DNA of 14,150 nucleotides from Pseudomonadota bacterium (GTDB lineage Bacteria > Pseudomonadota > Alphaproteobacteria > Rhizobiales > Rhizobiaceae): the NCBI GenBank assembly GCA_023387715.1, contig JAEWHQ010000015.1, positions 1 through 14,150 of the forward strand. The letters run 5' to 3'. Shown in pieces: positions 1-7,639 of the stretch. A program made the translations under genes and the position numbers. The notes beneath the pieces are model-generated. The model was not told the DNA's origin. It saw nothing but the letters and a program-made list of their open reading frames with translations, and made no database searches. Positions within the stretch are counted from its first letter, which is position 1. Every line of letters begins with the position of its first letter.

Positions 1-226
1 TTTCTGGCGCTTCAGTAAAACTTGCTTTTTCGCGGTTTTTTCCGGCAACAGGCGGCACCCATGGCGGCACGACAAATTCATGCGGCTCACGCAAATTAAA
101 TGTGTCATCAGCCGGTGGCTTTAGCGGATCAGCACTTGTGCTCACTTCCACATGCAGTGAACGGCGAGCATAAGACAAGAGCGGCTTTGCAGCTCTGTCA
201 TCCTGTCTTCCTTTCTCGTCCGTCAT
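1..226 (-). CDS. N-terminal part of an unrecognised protein, running off the left edge
   Basis: A minus-strand reading frame opens at an ATG (complement of 224-226) and stays open for 75 codons to the window edge. The product begins MTDEKGRQDDRAAKPLLSYA and continues with a Pro/Trp-rich, charged, probably disordered stretch (PPWVPPVAGKN at about residues 54-64). There is no signal peptide, membrane segment or family motif in the visible part. A GGTGG sequence four bases before the ATG could be the ribosome binding site. The codon choice reads as coding, and the opposite-strand frame at 100-306 is its shadow. The gene diverges from the flippase gene across a 199-base AT-rich gap. Its position at the edge of a polysaccharide cluster suggests a related role, for example a chain-length or kinase-type protein with a cytoplasmic N-terminus, but nothing visible proves it. 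Confidence 0.6.
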   Translation of the reverse strand, partial: MTDEKGRQDDRAAKPLLSYARRSLHVEVSTSADPLKPPADDTFNLREPHEFVVPPWVPPVAGKNREKASFTEAPE

Positions 227-425
227 ACTACCACCATGTCTTTTACCCACAGGTCGGCCAAACGCTGGCCAGATTATCGTTAAGCATAAATTTTTATGGA
301 AAATAAATAGTTAACATCGTACTGATTTGAAAAGAATATTGCGCTGATTGCAGTACACCAACCAGATTTTAAACTTTGAACCTTAGATTTTATCTTCAGC
401 AAACAAAAACCATGGCGGACTGACT
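227..425. promoter_or_regulatory. Divergent AT-rich intergenic region with short palindromes
   Basis: This 199-base gap separates two divergently oriented starts, so it should hold both promoters. It contains GGCCA-AACGC-TGGCC (256-270), an AT-rich palindrome CATAAA-TT-TTTATG (285-298) and a wide repeat pair GTACTG (319-324) / CAGTAC (351-356). The palindromes are short enough to arise by chance. I cannot assign a convincing -35/-10 pair; a GATAAT-like hexamer for the minus gene lies at 273-278 with no good -35. A short open frame from the ATG at 412 ends at once (ATG GCG GAC TGA) and is not a gene. Confidence 0.35.
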
Positions 426-1694
426 TTGAAATTCGGCGTTTCCCTGCAAAAACTGCAACAGACAATTTCTCCGGCAGTTATGCGGGATTATTTTGCGCTG
501 ATCAGCGGCTCACTCGGACGCCTTGTCGTGTCACTGATTTATTTCATTGCGCTCGCCAATTCATTGTCGCTTGCCGATTTCGGGCTGTTTGCAACCGCCT
601 CTGCTGCCGGTGTGGTTCTGTCACGCCTTGTCGCGCTTGGTTTCAATTCGCCGCTTTATCGTATTGCCACCGTGAAGCCGCATCTTCTTGGCACTTATAC
701 CGCCGGTTATCTGCTTTCAATCCTTGCATCTATCCCGCTTTTTGCTCTGGCAACCATTGGCGCTTATCTGATCTTTTTCAAAGACAATGTCAGTTTCTGG
801 CCATTTGCCATTATTGTGATTGCCGAAGCCCTTGTCTGGCGCTCGGCTGAAATCATCATCATCGTCAATAATGGTTTGGGACGTTTCGGCAGAGGTTCAT
901 TTTTGACCATCGCCGGAACAGCTGCCCGCTCGGCTGCGGCCTTTCTCTTTGCCTTTACCAGCGCAAAAGACATCTCCCATTGGGCGTGGTGGTATTTAGG
1001 TGCCAATGTCTTTTCGCTTTTATTAGCCCTGCAATTTTACCCGAAAGTCCGGTTACGCTTGCGCCCGAAACTCTATGTTCGGCGCATAGCAGATTCACTC
1101 TCCGTCACCGCGGCTGAGTTTTTGTTTTACCTGCAAAATGAGTTCGACAAATTATTGGTTTTAAGCTTTGGCGGCCCGACCATTGCCGGTATTTATGCCA
1201 TTATCATGCGGCTTGTTGATTTAACCGCTGTCCCCATTCGCTCATTCAATATGATGCTCGTGCAAAAACTGATGCGCAAGCCCGACCTTTTAGCGTCTGC
1301 CAAAATCAAGCTGGGTATGGAGGGCGGTATTTTTATTGTTTCCACCATCGCCTTAGGTGGATTGGCAACGGTTTTATATATTTTCCCGAATGCACTGGGC
1401 AGCAATGTGGCACCGGTTGCGGGTTTGGTGCCACTGGTTTTGCTGGTGCCGGGTTTGCGCAATCTCATTGAATATCAGAATGAACTGCTTTATGCGCGCG
1501 GCCAATCGGGCTTGCGCGCCATTAATTTAAGTGTAACGGCACTGATCAAAGCACTGCTTATCTGGCTGTTACTGCGCAACAATCATGACGGCAATGACTG
1601 GATTATCTGGCTGAATGCGTGCTTTGTCGTGCTTTATCTTTTCTCAGCCTGCTTTACCTATTGGCACATTAAAAAGCCTGCAAAACGCATTTAA
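426..1694 (+). CDS. Polysaccharide flippase, Wzx/ExoT-like membrane protein (MOP superfamily)
   Basis: A 422-residue, almost wholly hydrophobic protein with about a dozen membrane segments and short basic loops. This is the size and architecture of the polysaccharide-transporter branch of the MOP flippases, which move lipid-linked oligosaccharide repeat units from the inner to the outer leaflet of the cytoplasmic membrane. The opening SGSLGRLVVSLIYFIALANS, followed by an ADFGLFATASAAG-like segment (about residues 50-62), resembles the first two helices of Wzx/RfbX/ExoT proteins. The frame begins at a TTG at 426 with GGCGGA six bases upstream. An in-frame ATG at 480 (404 residues) is the alternative but has no Shine-Dalgarno sequence. 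The neighbouring glycosyltransferases and polymerase fit a flippase role. Its TAA stop interlocks tail-to-tail with the stop of the next gene. The sugar substrate cannot be read from the sequence. Confidence 0.85.
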   Translation: MKFGVSLQKLQQTISPAVMRDYFALISGSLGRLVVSLIYFIALANSLSLADFGLFATASAAGVVLSRLVALGFNSPLYRIATVKPHLLGTYTAGYLLSILASIPLFALATIGAYLIFFKDNVSFWPFAIIVIAEALVWRSAEIIIIVNNGLGRFGRGSFLTIAGTAARSAAAFLFAFTSAKDISHWAWWYLGANVFSLLLALQFYPKVRLRLRPKLYVRRIADSLSVTAAEFLFYLQNEFDKLLVLSFGGPTIAGIYAIIMRLVDLTAVPIRSFNMMLVQKLMRKPDLLASAKIKLGMEGGIFIVSTIALGGLATVLYIFPNALGSNVAPVAGLVPLVLLVPGLRNLIEYQNELLYARGQSGLRAINLSVTALIKALLIWLLLRNNHDGNDWIIWLNACFVVLYLFSACFTYWHIKKPAKRI

Positions 1695-2554
1695 AGCCCG
1701 ACGAGTTTCTTAACCGTTTCGCTATCCATATTCATGAAAGATTGCAGGCCGATTGCCACTTGGTCAGGGCGCATATCCTTCATAAAAGCATCAAACTTAG
1801 CTTTATCCGGTGCCGGACCAAACCAATAAACGTGACTGAGGCTCCAATCGGCATGGAAGTGCCCTCGGCCTTTTTCTATTTCATCAACATACTGGCCGTA
1901 TAAAATACATTCGGAATAATCGCGTGTCTGCCCGAGTACCTTAACCCATGAACGGCCATTTTGCTCTTCAATACGGTGACACATGGCAAGCACGGCATCG
2001 CGCCGCCATGAAACAACATTGGCGATGTAATCATGTTGTCCATGTTCTTTAATACCCATGATTCGTGCCGCATTATCAGACCAGTTGCGATGCGGTGGTG
2101 TTGGCGGATTAAGCATAGCCTGATCATAGCGTAGCAAACGAATATCATCGCCTTGCCACAACTGGTCCGCAGCAAATTCGCGCATGAATGCAACATCAGA
2201 ATCGCAGAATAAAAAGCCGTCAACTTCGACATGTTCAGCAATGGCGATACGACGCAATTGCTGCACATGCCAGCCATAAAGCGGCTTGGTAAAAGGGGAA
2301 ACCCAAATCTGTCTTTTGCCCCATGTTTTAGGGTCTGGCATTGACCACAACCAGCGCGGCAACAAATCACGTTCATCAACAATGATACGATTAGGACTGG
2401 CTAACTGCTTGAACAAAGCCACATCCCGATGAGCAACCAGAATATAATGCGCTTCAAAACCTGTGACATAACGATCAAGCGTCTCACACAGCAAACGGCA
2501 GCGATCTAAATCCTTGTCGTAACTGGCCGTTACCAGCGCCATCCGTTTAGCCAT
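1691..2554 (-). CDS. DUF6492-type, glycosyltransferase-like protein
   Basis: A 287-residue soluble protein without signal peptide or membrane segments. It starts MAKRMALVTASYDKDLDRCR, a Rossmann-like GT-A opening. A DxD-type metal/nucleotide-sugar motif lies in FLFCDSDVAF, with DSD at residues 118-120. This pattern matches the uncharacterised DUF6492 family, often found in polysaccharide clusters of alphaproteobacteria and presumed to be glycosyltransferases; I assign it from memory of the family. It is the last gene of a three-gene minus-strand operon. Its ATG overlaps the end of the WecG-like gene by eight bases (ATGGCTAA), with AAAGGA just upstream as ribosome binding site, so translation is probably coupled. 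A long frame at 1876-2382 on the same strand is only a frame shadow. Donor and acceptor are unknown. Confidence 0.75.
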   Translation of the reverse strand: MAKRMALVTASYDKDLDRCRLLCETLDRYVTGFEAHYILVAHRDVALFKQLASPNRIIVDERDLLPRWLWSMPDPKTWGKRQIWVSPFTKPLYGWHVQQLRRIAIAEHVEVDGFLFCDSDVAFMREFAADQLWQGDDIRLLRYDQAMLNPPTPPHRNWSDNAARIMGIKEHGQHDYIANVVSWRRDAVLAMCHRIEEQNGRSWVKVLGQTRDYSECILYGQYVDEIEKGRGHFHADWSLSHVYWFGPAPDKAKFDAFMKDMRPDQVAIGLQSFMNMDSETVKKLVGL

Positions 2555-3332
2555 TATTATTTCCTTTTAACCTCAAACGATATTTGAGCAAATGCCACAA
2601 AAACAACGGATTACCAACCAGATAGCGACGCCATAAACGCTGCGGCTCCAACAACAGACGATAGACCCATTCTATTCTGAATTTGCGCATCCAAGACGGG
2701 GCACGTTTGGCTGTTCCGGCTTGAAAATCAAACAAAGCGCCAACACCGAAAACGCATATACAATGAGCTTCACTTATTGCATGGGCAATAAATAATTCCT
2801 GACGCGGCACGCCCATTGCAACCAGCAAAATATGGGGTCGGAATTGCGTTAGTTTTTCCAAAATCGCCTGTTCGTTTGTTCCATCAAAGAAACCATCCGA
2901 AATCACTTGAATATCATGCTGCGGTGTTTGTTTTTTAAAGTTTTCACAAGCACGGGCAACTTCTTCAGGCTTTGCACCCAGAAGCCCGACACGTAGAGGC
3001 ACGTCAATAAACTTCAATAAAGCCGGAACAAAATCGGTGCCATTCAGATTATCCGGAAATGAACTGCCATGCAGAACACGGCTGGCAATATCAACGCCGA
3101 TACCATCCGGCAAAATTAAAAACCCATCAAGCGCCCGACGATAATCGCTATCTGCTTGCGCGACATTGGCACAATGAGCGTTCAACCATGCAATTTTAGT
3201 GAAATGGTTGGCGTGAATACGGCTGGCCACAAGCTCCAAGGCGGGCTGCCATTTCAGCGCCACGACCGGAATGCCCAATATATCGCGTTGCGGCACGTCA
3301 TTCATAACGTCCACACCCTTCTTTCCGCTCAC
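2547..3332 (-). CDS. WecG/TagA/CpsF-family glycosyltransferase (GT26)
   Basis: This 261-residue protein carries the full set of family motifs. With the GTG start, these are WLNAHCANVAQA (49-60), LPDGIGVD with the likely catalytic Asp (74-81), LNGTD (96-100), the GMPKQE-like GVPRQE (174-179), VGALFDFQAGTAKRAP (197-212) and the C-terminal EWVYRLLLEPQRLWRRY (221-237). Members transfer N-acetylmannosamine, its uronic acid, or glucose-type sugars to an undecaprenyl-diphosphate-linked sugar at the cytoplasmic membrane; this one probably adds an early residue of the repeat unit. The GTG at 3332 overlaps the stop of the upstream gene as GTGA, a typical coupling arrangement. An ATG at 3305 (252 residues), preceded by AAGAAGGG at ten bases, is equally plausible and gives the usual family N-terminus. 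The 3' end overlaps the DUF6492 gene by eight bases. Donor sugar is unresolved. Confidence 0.9.
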   Translation of the reverse strand: MSGKKGVDVMNDVPQRDILGIPVVALKWQPALELVASRIHANHFTKIAWLNAHCANVAQADSDYRRALDGFLILPDGIGVDIASRVLHGSSFPDNLNGTDFVPALLKFIDVPLRVGLLGAKPEEVARACENFKKQTPQHDIQVISDGFFDGTNEQAILEKLTQFRPHILLVAMGVPRQELFIAHAISEAHCICVFGVGALFDFQAGTAKRAPSWMRKFRIEWVYRLLLEPQRLWRRYLVGNPLFLWHLLKYRLRLKGNNNG

Positions 3333-4492
3333 AATACTGCCAAGCCTTGTTTAATTGCCCGATCCATTTCATCCAACTGCTGATGATAAAAGACTTTACC
3401 ATCAAGGCGGTTGCGCTTGCCTTGTCTTACGCGTTTCACCTGCTCTGTCAAAGCAGCAGCAAATGCGACCGGTTCGTCTGCCAGAATGCAATTCTCAGGG
3501 ATTTGAGAAATACCACGTACCGAATGATGCGTTGCCACACAAGGCATACCGAGTTCAAATGTTTCGATAGTTTTAAGCTGCACACCCGTTCCGGCAACAC
3601 TGACGAGCGGCACCACCGCTGCACTTTCAACAAATGCAACCGCATCCGACACACGTCCTAAAAACGCGACATCCGGCCAAGTATCAATCAAATCAGACGG
3701 CGTGCTGCCAGCAACCGCAATTTTCATGTCCGCAGGGAGCAGTGGTTTGACTTTATTCAAAAACCACTCAAGCCCGATACGGTTTGGCTGCCATGTCCAT
3801 GTACCGATCAAGGCCAGAGCATATTGCATTTCACGCATCACAGGCTCTGGTGGTTGATCTGTCATCACCAGTGGTAAAGTCGCAAACTTGGCAGATGGAA
3901 GCCCCAGCATCACGCCATCTTCATCGGCCAAAGTAAACACAAATGCCGCCTGATCACACAAGCGTTTTTCAAGCTTTGCCAGTAATCGGGCTTCGCGTTT
4001 GAACAAAATCTTCTGAACTATATCTTTAACCGCATCCGCATTTTCTGCTGCCGAGCGATGCTCAACATTATGCGCGACAAAAATCGACGGTTTGTCTTTT
4101 AAAAGATGTTCAAAAGCACCGGCAAGCGCCACACCGTTAAGCACATAGGCATCAAACTCACCAGCTGATGCAATTGCATCTTGAAATGCCTGATCGGAAA
4201 TCACACGCAGCTTCACCGATGAAACCGTCAAACCGGTACGAACGGCTTTCAAAATCCATTTTATCTTTTGTTTGAAACCGGCATCTTGGGTGCGGACATC
4301 CACCTCTCCCAAAAGAATAGTATTCTCCGGCATGGAGGATACTCGCCCCGGCCAGTTAAAGCCCAAAATAGTGACCTGAGCACCTGAGCGTATCAACCCA
4401 TTAATGATCGCAGCATTCGCCACTTCATAACCGGTCGTGCTGCCATGGCTTGGCACCAGCGAGGTGATGAATAACAATCGTAATGGGTGCAC
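3329..4492 (-). CDS. GT-B glycosyltransferase, family 4 type
   Basis: A 387-residue GT-B protein with two Rossmann-like halves. The N-terminal acceptor half opens LRLLFITSLVPSHGSTTGYE and includes AHNVEHR (140-146). The C-terminal donor half begins around ALIGTWTWQPN (227-237) and holds the donor-site signature GTGVQLKTIETFELGMP (301-317), where the Gly-rich turn and the Glu residues bind the nucleotide sugar. GT4 enzymes are retaining transferases working on lipid-linked or membrane acceptors at the cytoplasmic face. The frame starts at GTG (complement of 4490-4492) with GGCGGA five bases before it; no in-frame ATG gives the full N-terminal strand. It is the first gene of the minus-strand operon and couples to the WecG-like gene through a GTGA overlap. 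It diverges from the GT2 gene. Sugar specificity is not deducible. Confidence 0.88.
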   Translation of the reverse strand: MHPLRLLFITSLVPSHGSTTGYEVANAAIINGLIRSGAQVTILGFNWPGRVSSMPENTILLGEVDVRTQDAGFKQKIKWILKAVRTGLTVSSVKLRVISDQAFQDAIASAGEFDAYVLNGVALAGAFEHLLKDKPSIFVAHNVEHRSAAENADAVKDIVQKILFKREARLLAKLEKRLCDQAAFVFTLADEDGVMLGLPSAKFATLPLVMTDQPPEPVMREMQYALALIGTWTWQPNRIGLEWFLNKVKPLLPADMKIAVAGSTPSDLIDTWPDVAFLGRVSDAVAFVESAAVVPLVSVAGTGVQLKTIETFELGMPCVATHHSVRGISQIPENCILADEPVAFAAALTEQVKRVRQGKRNRLDGKVFYHQQLDEMDRAIKQGLAVL

Positions 4493-4702
4493 TCTTTTCC
4501 GCCTAAATCAAAAATATGTTGCTTTAATCATAGCGTCTTTTTCATAAAGACTTACTTAAAACCACGTTTCATTTATGTGATAAATTAAAAAGATTGTAGA
4601 AATAAACAAGATCGCAATAGTTTTCAGGCTATCAAGCAGCTAAAGACATCATACCGGAACCATTCCGGTCTTTTGCCACCGGCATGGAAGGGTTCAAGTC
4701 AA
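4493..4702. promoter_or_regulatory. AT-rich divergent promoter region with a perfect hairpin
   Basis: A 210-base gap between the divergent GT4 and GT2 genes. The part from about 4500 to 4620 is strongly AT-rich and must carry promoters in both directions, although I cannot fix a convincing -35/-10 pair by eye. Nearer the GT2 gene lies the perfect inverted repeat ACCGGAA-CCA-TTCCGGT (4653-4669), followed by CTTTTG. This is too short a T run for a good terminator, but it could be an operator or a leader hairpin. Confidence 0.45.
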
Positions 4703-5698
4703 ATGTTGCCAGCAATACCGGAACATATCAGCATCTATGCAACCAGCACCGGTCTTGACTACGCACAAGTGGATACAGTTGTCACACTGCCGACATTTCG
4801 CCGCCCCGATCATGTTCTCAAAACACTCAACTCACTAGCCACACAAATTACCAAGCGTAATTTCGCAGTCATTCTGGTTGAAAATGAAGCCGAAGCGCAA
4901 GAAGGCGCGATAGCCGCCGCTCCTTTATTTTTAAACAATGAATGCAAAGGCATGATCATTGTCGAAAGTGCGCGCGGCAATTGTAATGCCTATAATGCAG
5001 CATGGCTGATGGCATTGCATCATTTTCCCAACCTGCAACAATTGCTTGTGATTGATGATGATGAAGTGGCAAGCCCCGACTGGCTCGAAACCATGTGTCA
5101 GGCTAAAGAACGCTATCAGGCTGATTTTGTCGGCGGGCCGCAAGTTCCGGTTTTTGAACAGGAAAGCCTGAACCATTGGGCAAAACATCCGGTTTTTTCA
5201 CCGCCCTATACTGTCAGCGGTAAAGTACCTGTTCTTTATTCATCGGGTAATTTGCTGGTTTCGCGCGCTGTACTGGATAAAATGCCGTTTCCGTTTCTCG
5301 ATCTTGTTTTTAACTTTACAGGTGGTGGGGATTCCGATTTTATCAGCCGTAGTCTTGTGGCAGGTTTTACCACCGCATGGTCGGCAGAAGCGCAGGTTTT
5401 TGAAACAATACCTTCCCGACGTCTGGAAGGCGACTGGATCAGAGATCGCGGCTTACGCAATGGTATGCTTTCCACACGGATTGAAAAACGCAAACGGGCG
5501 CAAGAGCCTTTAGGGCATACAAAAACCTTTTTCAAAAGCCTCGCCATTTTAGGCGTTTCACCGTTTAAAGCGCTGATCAAAGGCATGAAGTCCAGATCAG
5601 TTAAGATCGGCCTTTATTATATTCACGTCGGTATTGGTCGGGTTGCAGCTCATTTCGGATATAATCATGAACAATATCGCAATCCGGAAAAAAACTAA
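4703..5698 (+). CDS. GT2 glycosyltransferase, ExoM-like
   Basis: A 331-residue GT-A enzyme. With the ATG at 4703, the N-terminal nucleotide-binding strand VVTLPTFRRPDHV lies at 26-38, the metal-binding acidic motif IDDDE at 117-121, and the acceptor-side GGGDSDF at 207-213, followed by VFETIPSRR. The order TFRRP, DDDE, GGxDxDF, E-x-(V/I)-P-x-x-R is the one seen in ExoM-type enzymes of succinoglycan synthesis, which add glucose to the growing lipid-linked oligosaccharide at the cytoplasmic membrane. The frame extends upstream to a TTG at 4673. I prefer the ATG at 4703 because GGAAGGG (4686-4692) lies ten bases before it and the TTG has no Shine-Dalgarno sequence. The end overlaps the polymerase gene by 32 bases, so the two are co-transcribed. 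The exact sugar and linkage are not shown by the sequence. Confidence 0.87.
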   Translation: MLPAIPEHISIYATSTGLDYAQVDTVVTLPTFRRPDHVLKTLNSLATQITKRNFAVILVENEAEAQEGAIAAAPLFLNNECKGMIIVESARGNCNAYNAAWLMALHHFPNLQQLLVIDDDEVASPDWLETMCQAKERYQADFVGGPQVPVFEQESLNHWAKHPVFSPPYTVSGKVPVLYSSGNLLVSRAVLDKMPFPFLDLVFNFTGGGDSDFISRSLVAGFTTAWSAEAQVFETIPSRRLEGDWIRDRGLRNGMLSTRIEKRKRAQEPLGHTKTFFKSLAILGVSPFKALIKGMKSRSVKIGLYYIHVGIGRVAAHFGYNHEQYRNPEKN

Positions 5699-6980
5699 GC
5701 CGCAATCGCAAGGCGGTATAATAAACAGCACGCGCAACGCCGCTATTGCTGCCAGCACAATCATATTCTCCATTCTTTTAATTTCTTTCCGGCCTTTTCA
5801 CGGTCGTATTGAGGCACAAGAAGGCGGAGATATCGTCAATCAACTGGGTTTCAGTGCTTTAGGTGTCATTGCCGTCATCTGTCTGTTTACATTGGCAAAA
5901 CCACATTTTTTACGCCTGCTGTTAAGTCCGGGTTGGATTTTGATGTGCGGTTTTTTATTAATGTCTGCCTTTATCGCACCTGATCCAATGGCAACCATTC
6001 GCACGGTTATTTTCACGCTGATCGGCATGGTTTGTATGTTTTCTATTGCCGGATTATTGCAGGATGCCGATGGTTTCACCAAAACCATCACCATTGTTTC
6101 CGGACTGGTCATTTTTCTATCTTTCATCGGCGTTGCCATCCTGCCTGATCTGGCAACCCACGGCAATGATGCGATCGAGCCGCAAAACTCTTATCTGTGG
6201 CGCGGTGTTTTCACCCATAAAAACATTGCCGGCCCTGTCATGGCAGCCTTTGCATTTGCAGGTATTTATCTGATGCGACGCGGGATGGTACTGCGTGGGT
6301 TAATCATCATGATCACGGCCACCATTTTCGTTTCGCAAACCGGCTCAAAAACCACTACAGCGCTTATTCCGCTTGCTGTCATTGTGATCATTTTTCCAGC
6401 CCTTCTTGGCTGGCGCTGGCTCACCTTCCTTACAACACTCACTACTCATATTGTTTTAGGCCTGCTTACTATCGGCACTATTTTATTCAAGCCGCTGCGC
6501 GACTTTATGGAAAGTATGCCGATTGATGCAACTTTCACTGGCCGCACGTCCATCTGGTCGTTTGCCCTCGACAGATTAGGAATGCACCCATGGACAGGGT
6601 TTGGTTTTGAAAGCTTCTGGCTGGCTCCCATCAGTGTGGATGCCGCATTTCCTTATTATCTGGGCTGGGACGTACGCACGATCGTTCATGGCCATAATGG
6701 CTATCTTGATATTGCCATGACCATGGGCATTCCGGCATTGATCTGTGCCGTCATGGTCTTAATCATTTTGCCATTATTTGATTATCTGCATTGCAAACAA
6801 ACACGCGAAAATATTTTGCTTGCGGATTTCTTTCTGATGGTCGTGTTTTTCTGTACGCTCAGCGCCCATCTGGAAAGCTTCTTTTTCAGACGCATTGATC
6901 CGGCATGGCTGATCCTTATGCTGGCAACTTTTGGTTTAAGGCTGTGCGCGCGGGTAAAAATTGCCACACGCGATCCTTAA
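5667..6980 (+). CDS. O-antigen ligase / ExoQ-like polysaccharide polymerase
   Basis: A 437-residue polytopic inner-membrane protein with about 10-12 membrane segments and a large periplasmic loop. Family signatures are GVFTHKNIAG (180-189), GRTSIW (292-297) with PWTGFGFESFW shortly after, and HGHNGYLD (341-348), whose His is typical of the periplasmic active-site loop in Wzy_C proteins. Members either ligate O-antigen to lipid A-core or polymerise repeat units. The THKN and GRTxIW context looks most like ExoQ, the succinoglycan polymerase, and the neighbouring ExoM-like and flippase genes agree. An upstream TTG at 5634 is in frame. The ATG at 5667 is preferred as a conventional start, although only a weak GGAT precedes it. 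It overlaps the GT2 gene by 32 bases, and its TAA interlocks with the stop of the YigZ-family gene. Confidence 0.87.
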   Translation: MNNIAIRKKTKPQSQGGIINSTRNAAIAASTIIFSILLISFRPFHGRIEAQEGGDIVNQLGFSALGVIAVICLFTLAKPHFLRLLLSPGWILMCGFLLMSAFIAPDPMATIRTVIFTLIGMVCMFSIAGLLQDADGFTKTITIVSGLVIFLSFIGVAILPDLATHGNDAIEPQNSYLWRGVFTHKNIAGPVMAAFAFAGIYLMRRGMVLRGLIIMITATIFVSQTGSKTTTALIPLAVIVIIFPALLGWRWLTFLTTLTTHIVLGLLTIGTILFKPLRDFMESMPIDATFTGRTSIWSFALDRLGMHPWTGFGFESFWLAPISVDAAFPYYLGWDVRTIVHGHNGYLDIAMTMGIPALICAVMVLIILPLFDYLHCKQTRENILLADFFLMVVFFCTLSAHLESFFFRRIDPAWLILMLATFGLRLCARVKIATRDP

Positions 6981-7561
6981 TCTTCCTTGATCACCGCCTG
7001 CCCGCGGGTCAGATCACGCACCATTTCCAGCAATGTATCCGTTTGGCTTTCCGGCAGCGCGTAATGCATCTCCACGCCATCACTTAAAAAGCTTTCATCA
7101 CGCAATTGTGCGTGTTGAACACTGCCAAGCCGCGCTTTCAATAAAGCATGATCGGAAAAGCCGCAGCGAATAATCACCAAACGTTGCGGGATCACTTCCT
7201 GTTTGTCAGCAGCCCTTAAGCATAAAGCGGCTGTACCGCCATAAGCACGGATCAATCCGCCGCTGCCAAGCAAAATACCGCCAAACCAACGGGTCACCAC
7301 CACCACGACATTATCAAGCTCAAGCCCGTCAATCGCCTGTAAAATTGGTTTACCCGCAGTGCCGCTTGGTTCACCATCATCATTGAAACGATAATTCTGC
7401 CCCATTCGCCATGCCCAGCAATTATGGTTGGCGCCATCATGAGAGTGTTCTTGCAAAAAGGCTTTTGCCTCTTCTTCATTGGCAACAGGAACAGCCACCG
7501 CCAGAAAACGGCTCTTCTTAATATCCTGTTCAAATGTCTCTAAGCGCGTGATGGTGAACAT
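6977..7561 (-). CDS. YigZ/IMPACT (UPF0029) family protein
   Basis: A 194-residue cytoplasmic protein. It opens MFTITRLETFEQDIKKSRFL, the usual YigZ start with its (I/E)KKSRF element. The family hallmark DDGEPSGTAGKPIL lies at 61-74, followed by the RWFGGILLGSGGLIRAYGG block at 91-109. The C-terminal half matches the extra domain of bacterial YigZ. The family is related to eukaryotic IMPACT, and its bacterial function is poorly defined, with roles in translation or peptide processing suggested. The frame extends upstream to a TTG at 7597 that would add 12 residues. I chose the ATG at 7561 because the protein then has family-like length and N-terminus, though neither start has a good ribosome binding site. 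The gene is unrelated to the polysaccharide genes by function; its stop overlaps the polymerase stop in the sequence TTAA. It diverges from the deaminase operon. Confidence 0.92.
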   Translation of the reverse strand: MFTITRLETFEQDIKKSRFLAVAVPVANEEEAKAFLQEHSHDGANHNCWAWRMGQNYRFNDDGEPSGTAGKPILQAIDGLELDNVVVVVTRWFGGILLGSGGLIRAYGGTAALCLRAADKQEVIPQRLVIIRCGFSDHALLKARLGSVQHAQLRDESFLSDGVEMHYALPESQTDTLLEMVRDLTRGQAVIKED

Positions 7562-7605
7562 ATGCTTTGTATTTTTTGTAAAAAACCCGATAATCAATTG
7601 AATGA

Positions 7606-7638
7606 GCGGGCAAGTTTTAACAAAGTCTGATTGCCCGC
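7606..7638. repeat. Inverted repeat in the yigZ-codA divergent region
   Basis: The arms GCGGGCAA (7606-7613) and TTGCCCGC (7631-7638) are perfect complements separated by 17 bases. No T run follows on either strand, so it is not a standard intrinsic terminator. It lies 45 bases upstream of the YigZ-family ATG and about 114 bases upstream of the deaminase ATG, a position suitable for an operator or a leader hairpin. Confidence 0.4.
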
Positions 7639-7639
7639 A

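Noticed and set aside
100..306. 68-codon plus-strand frame near the left edge
   Set aside because: Antisense to the minus-strand partial gene 1-226, which has the better start and codon use.
1876..2382. 168-codon open frame on the minus strand
   Set aside because: Lies wholly inside the DUF6492 gene in another frame; its product is Cys/Met-rich with no family pattern.
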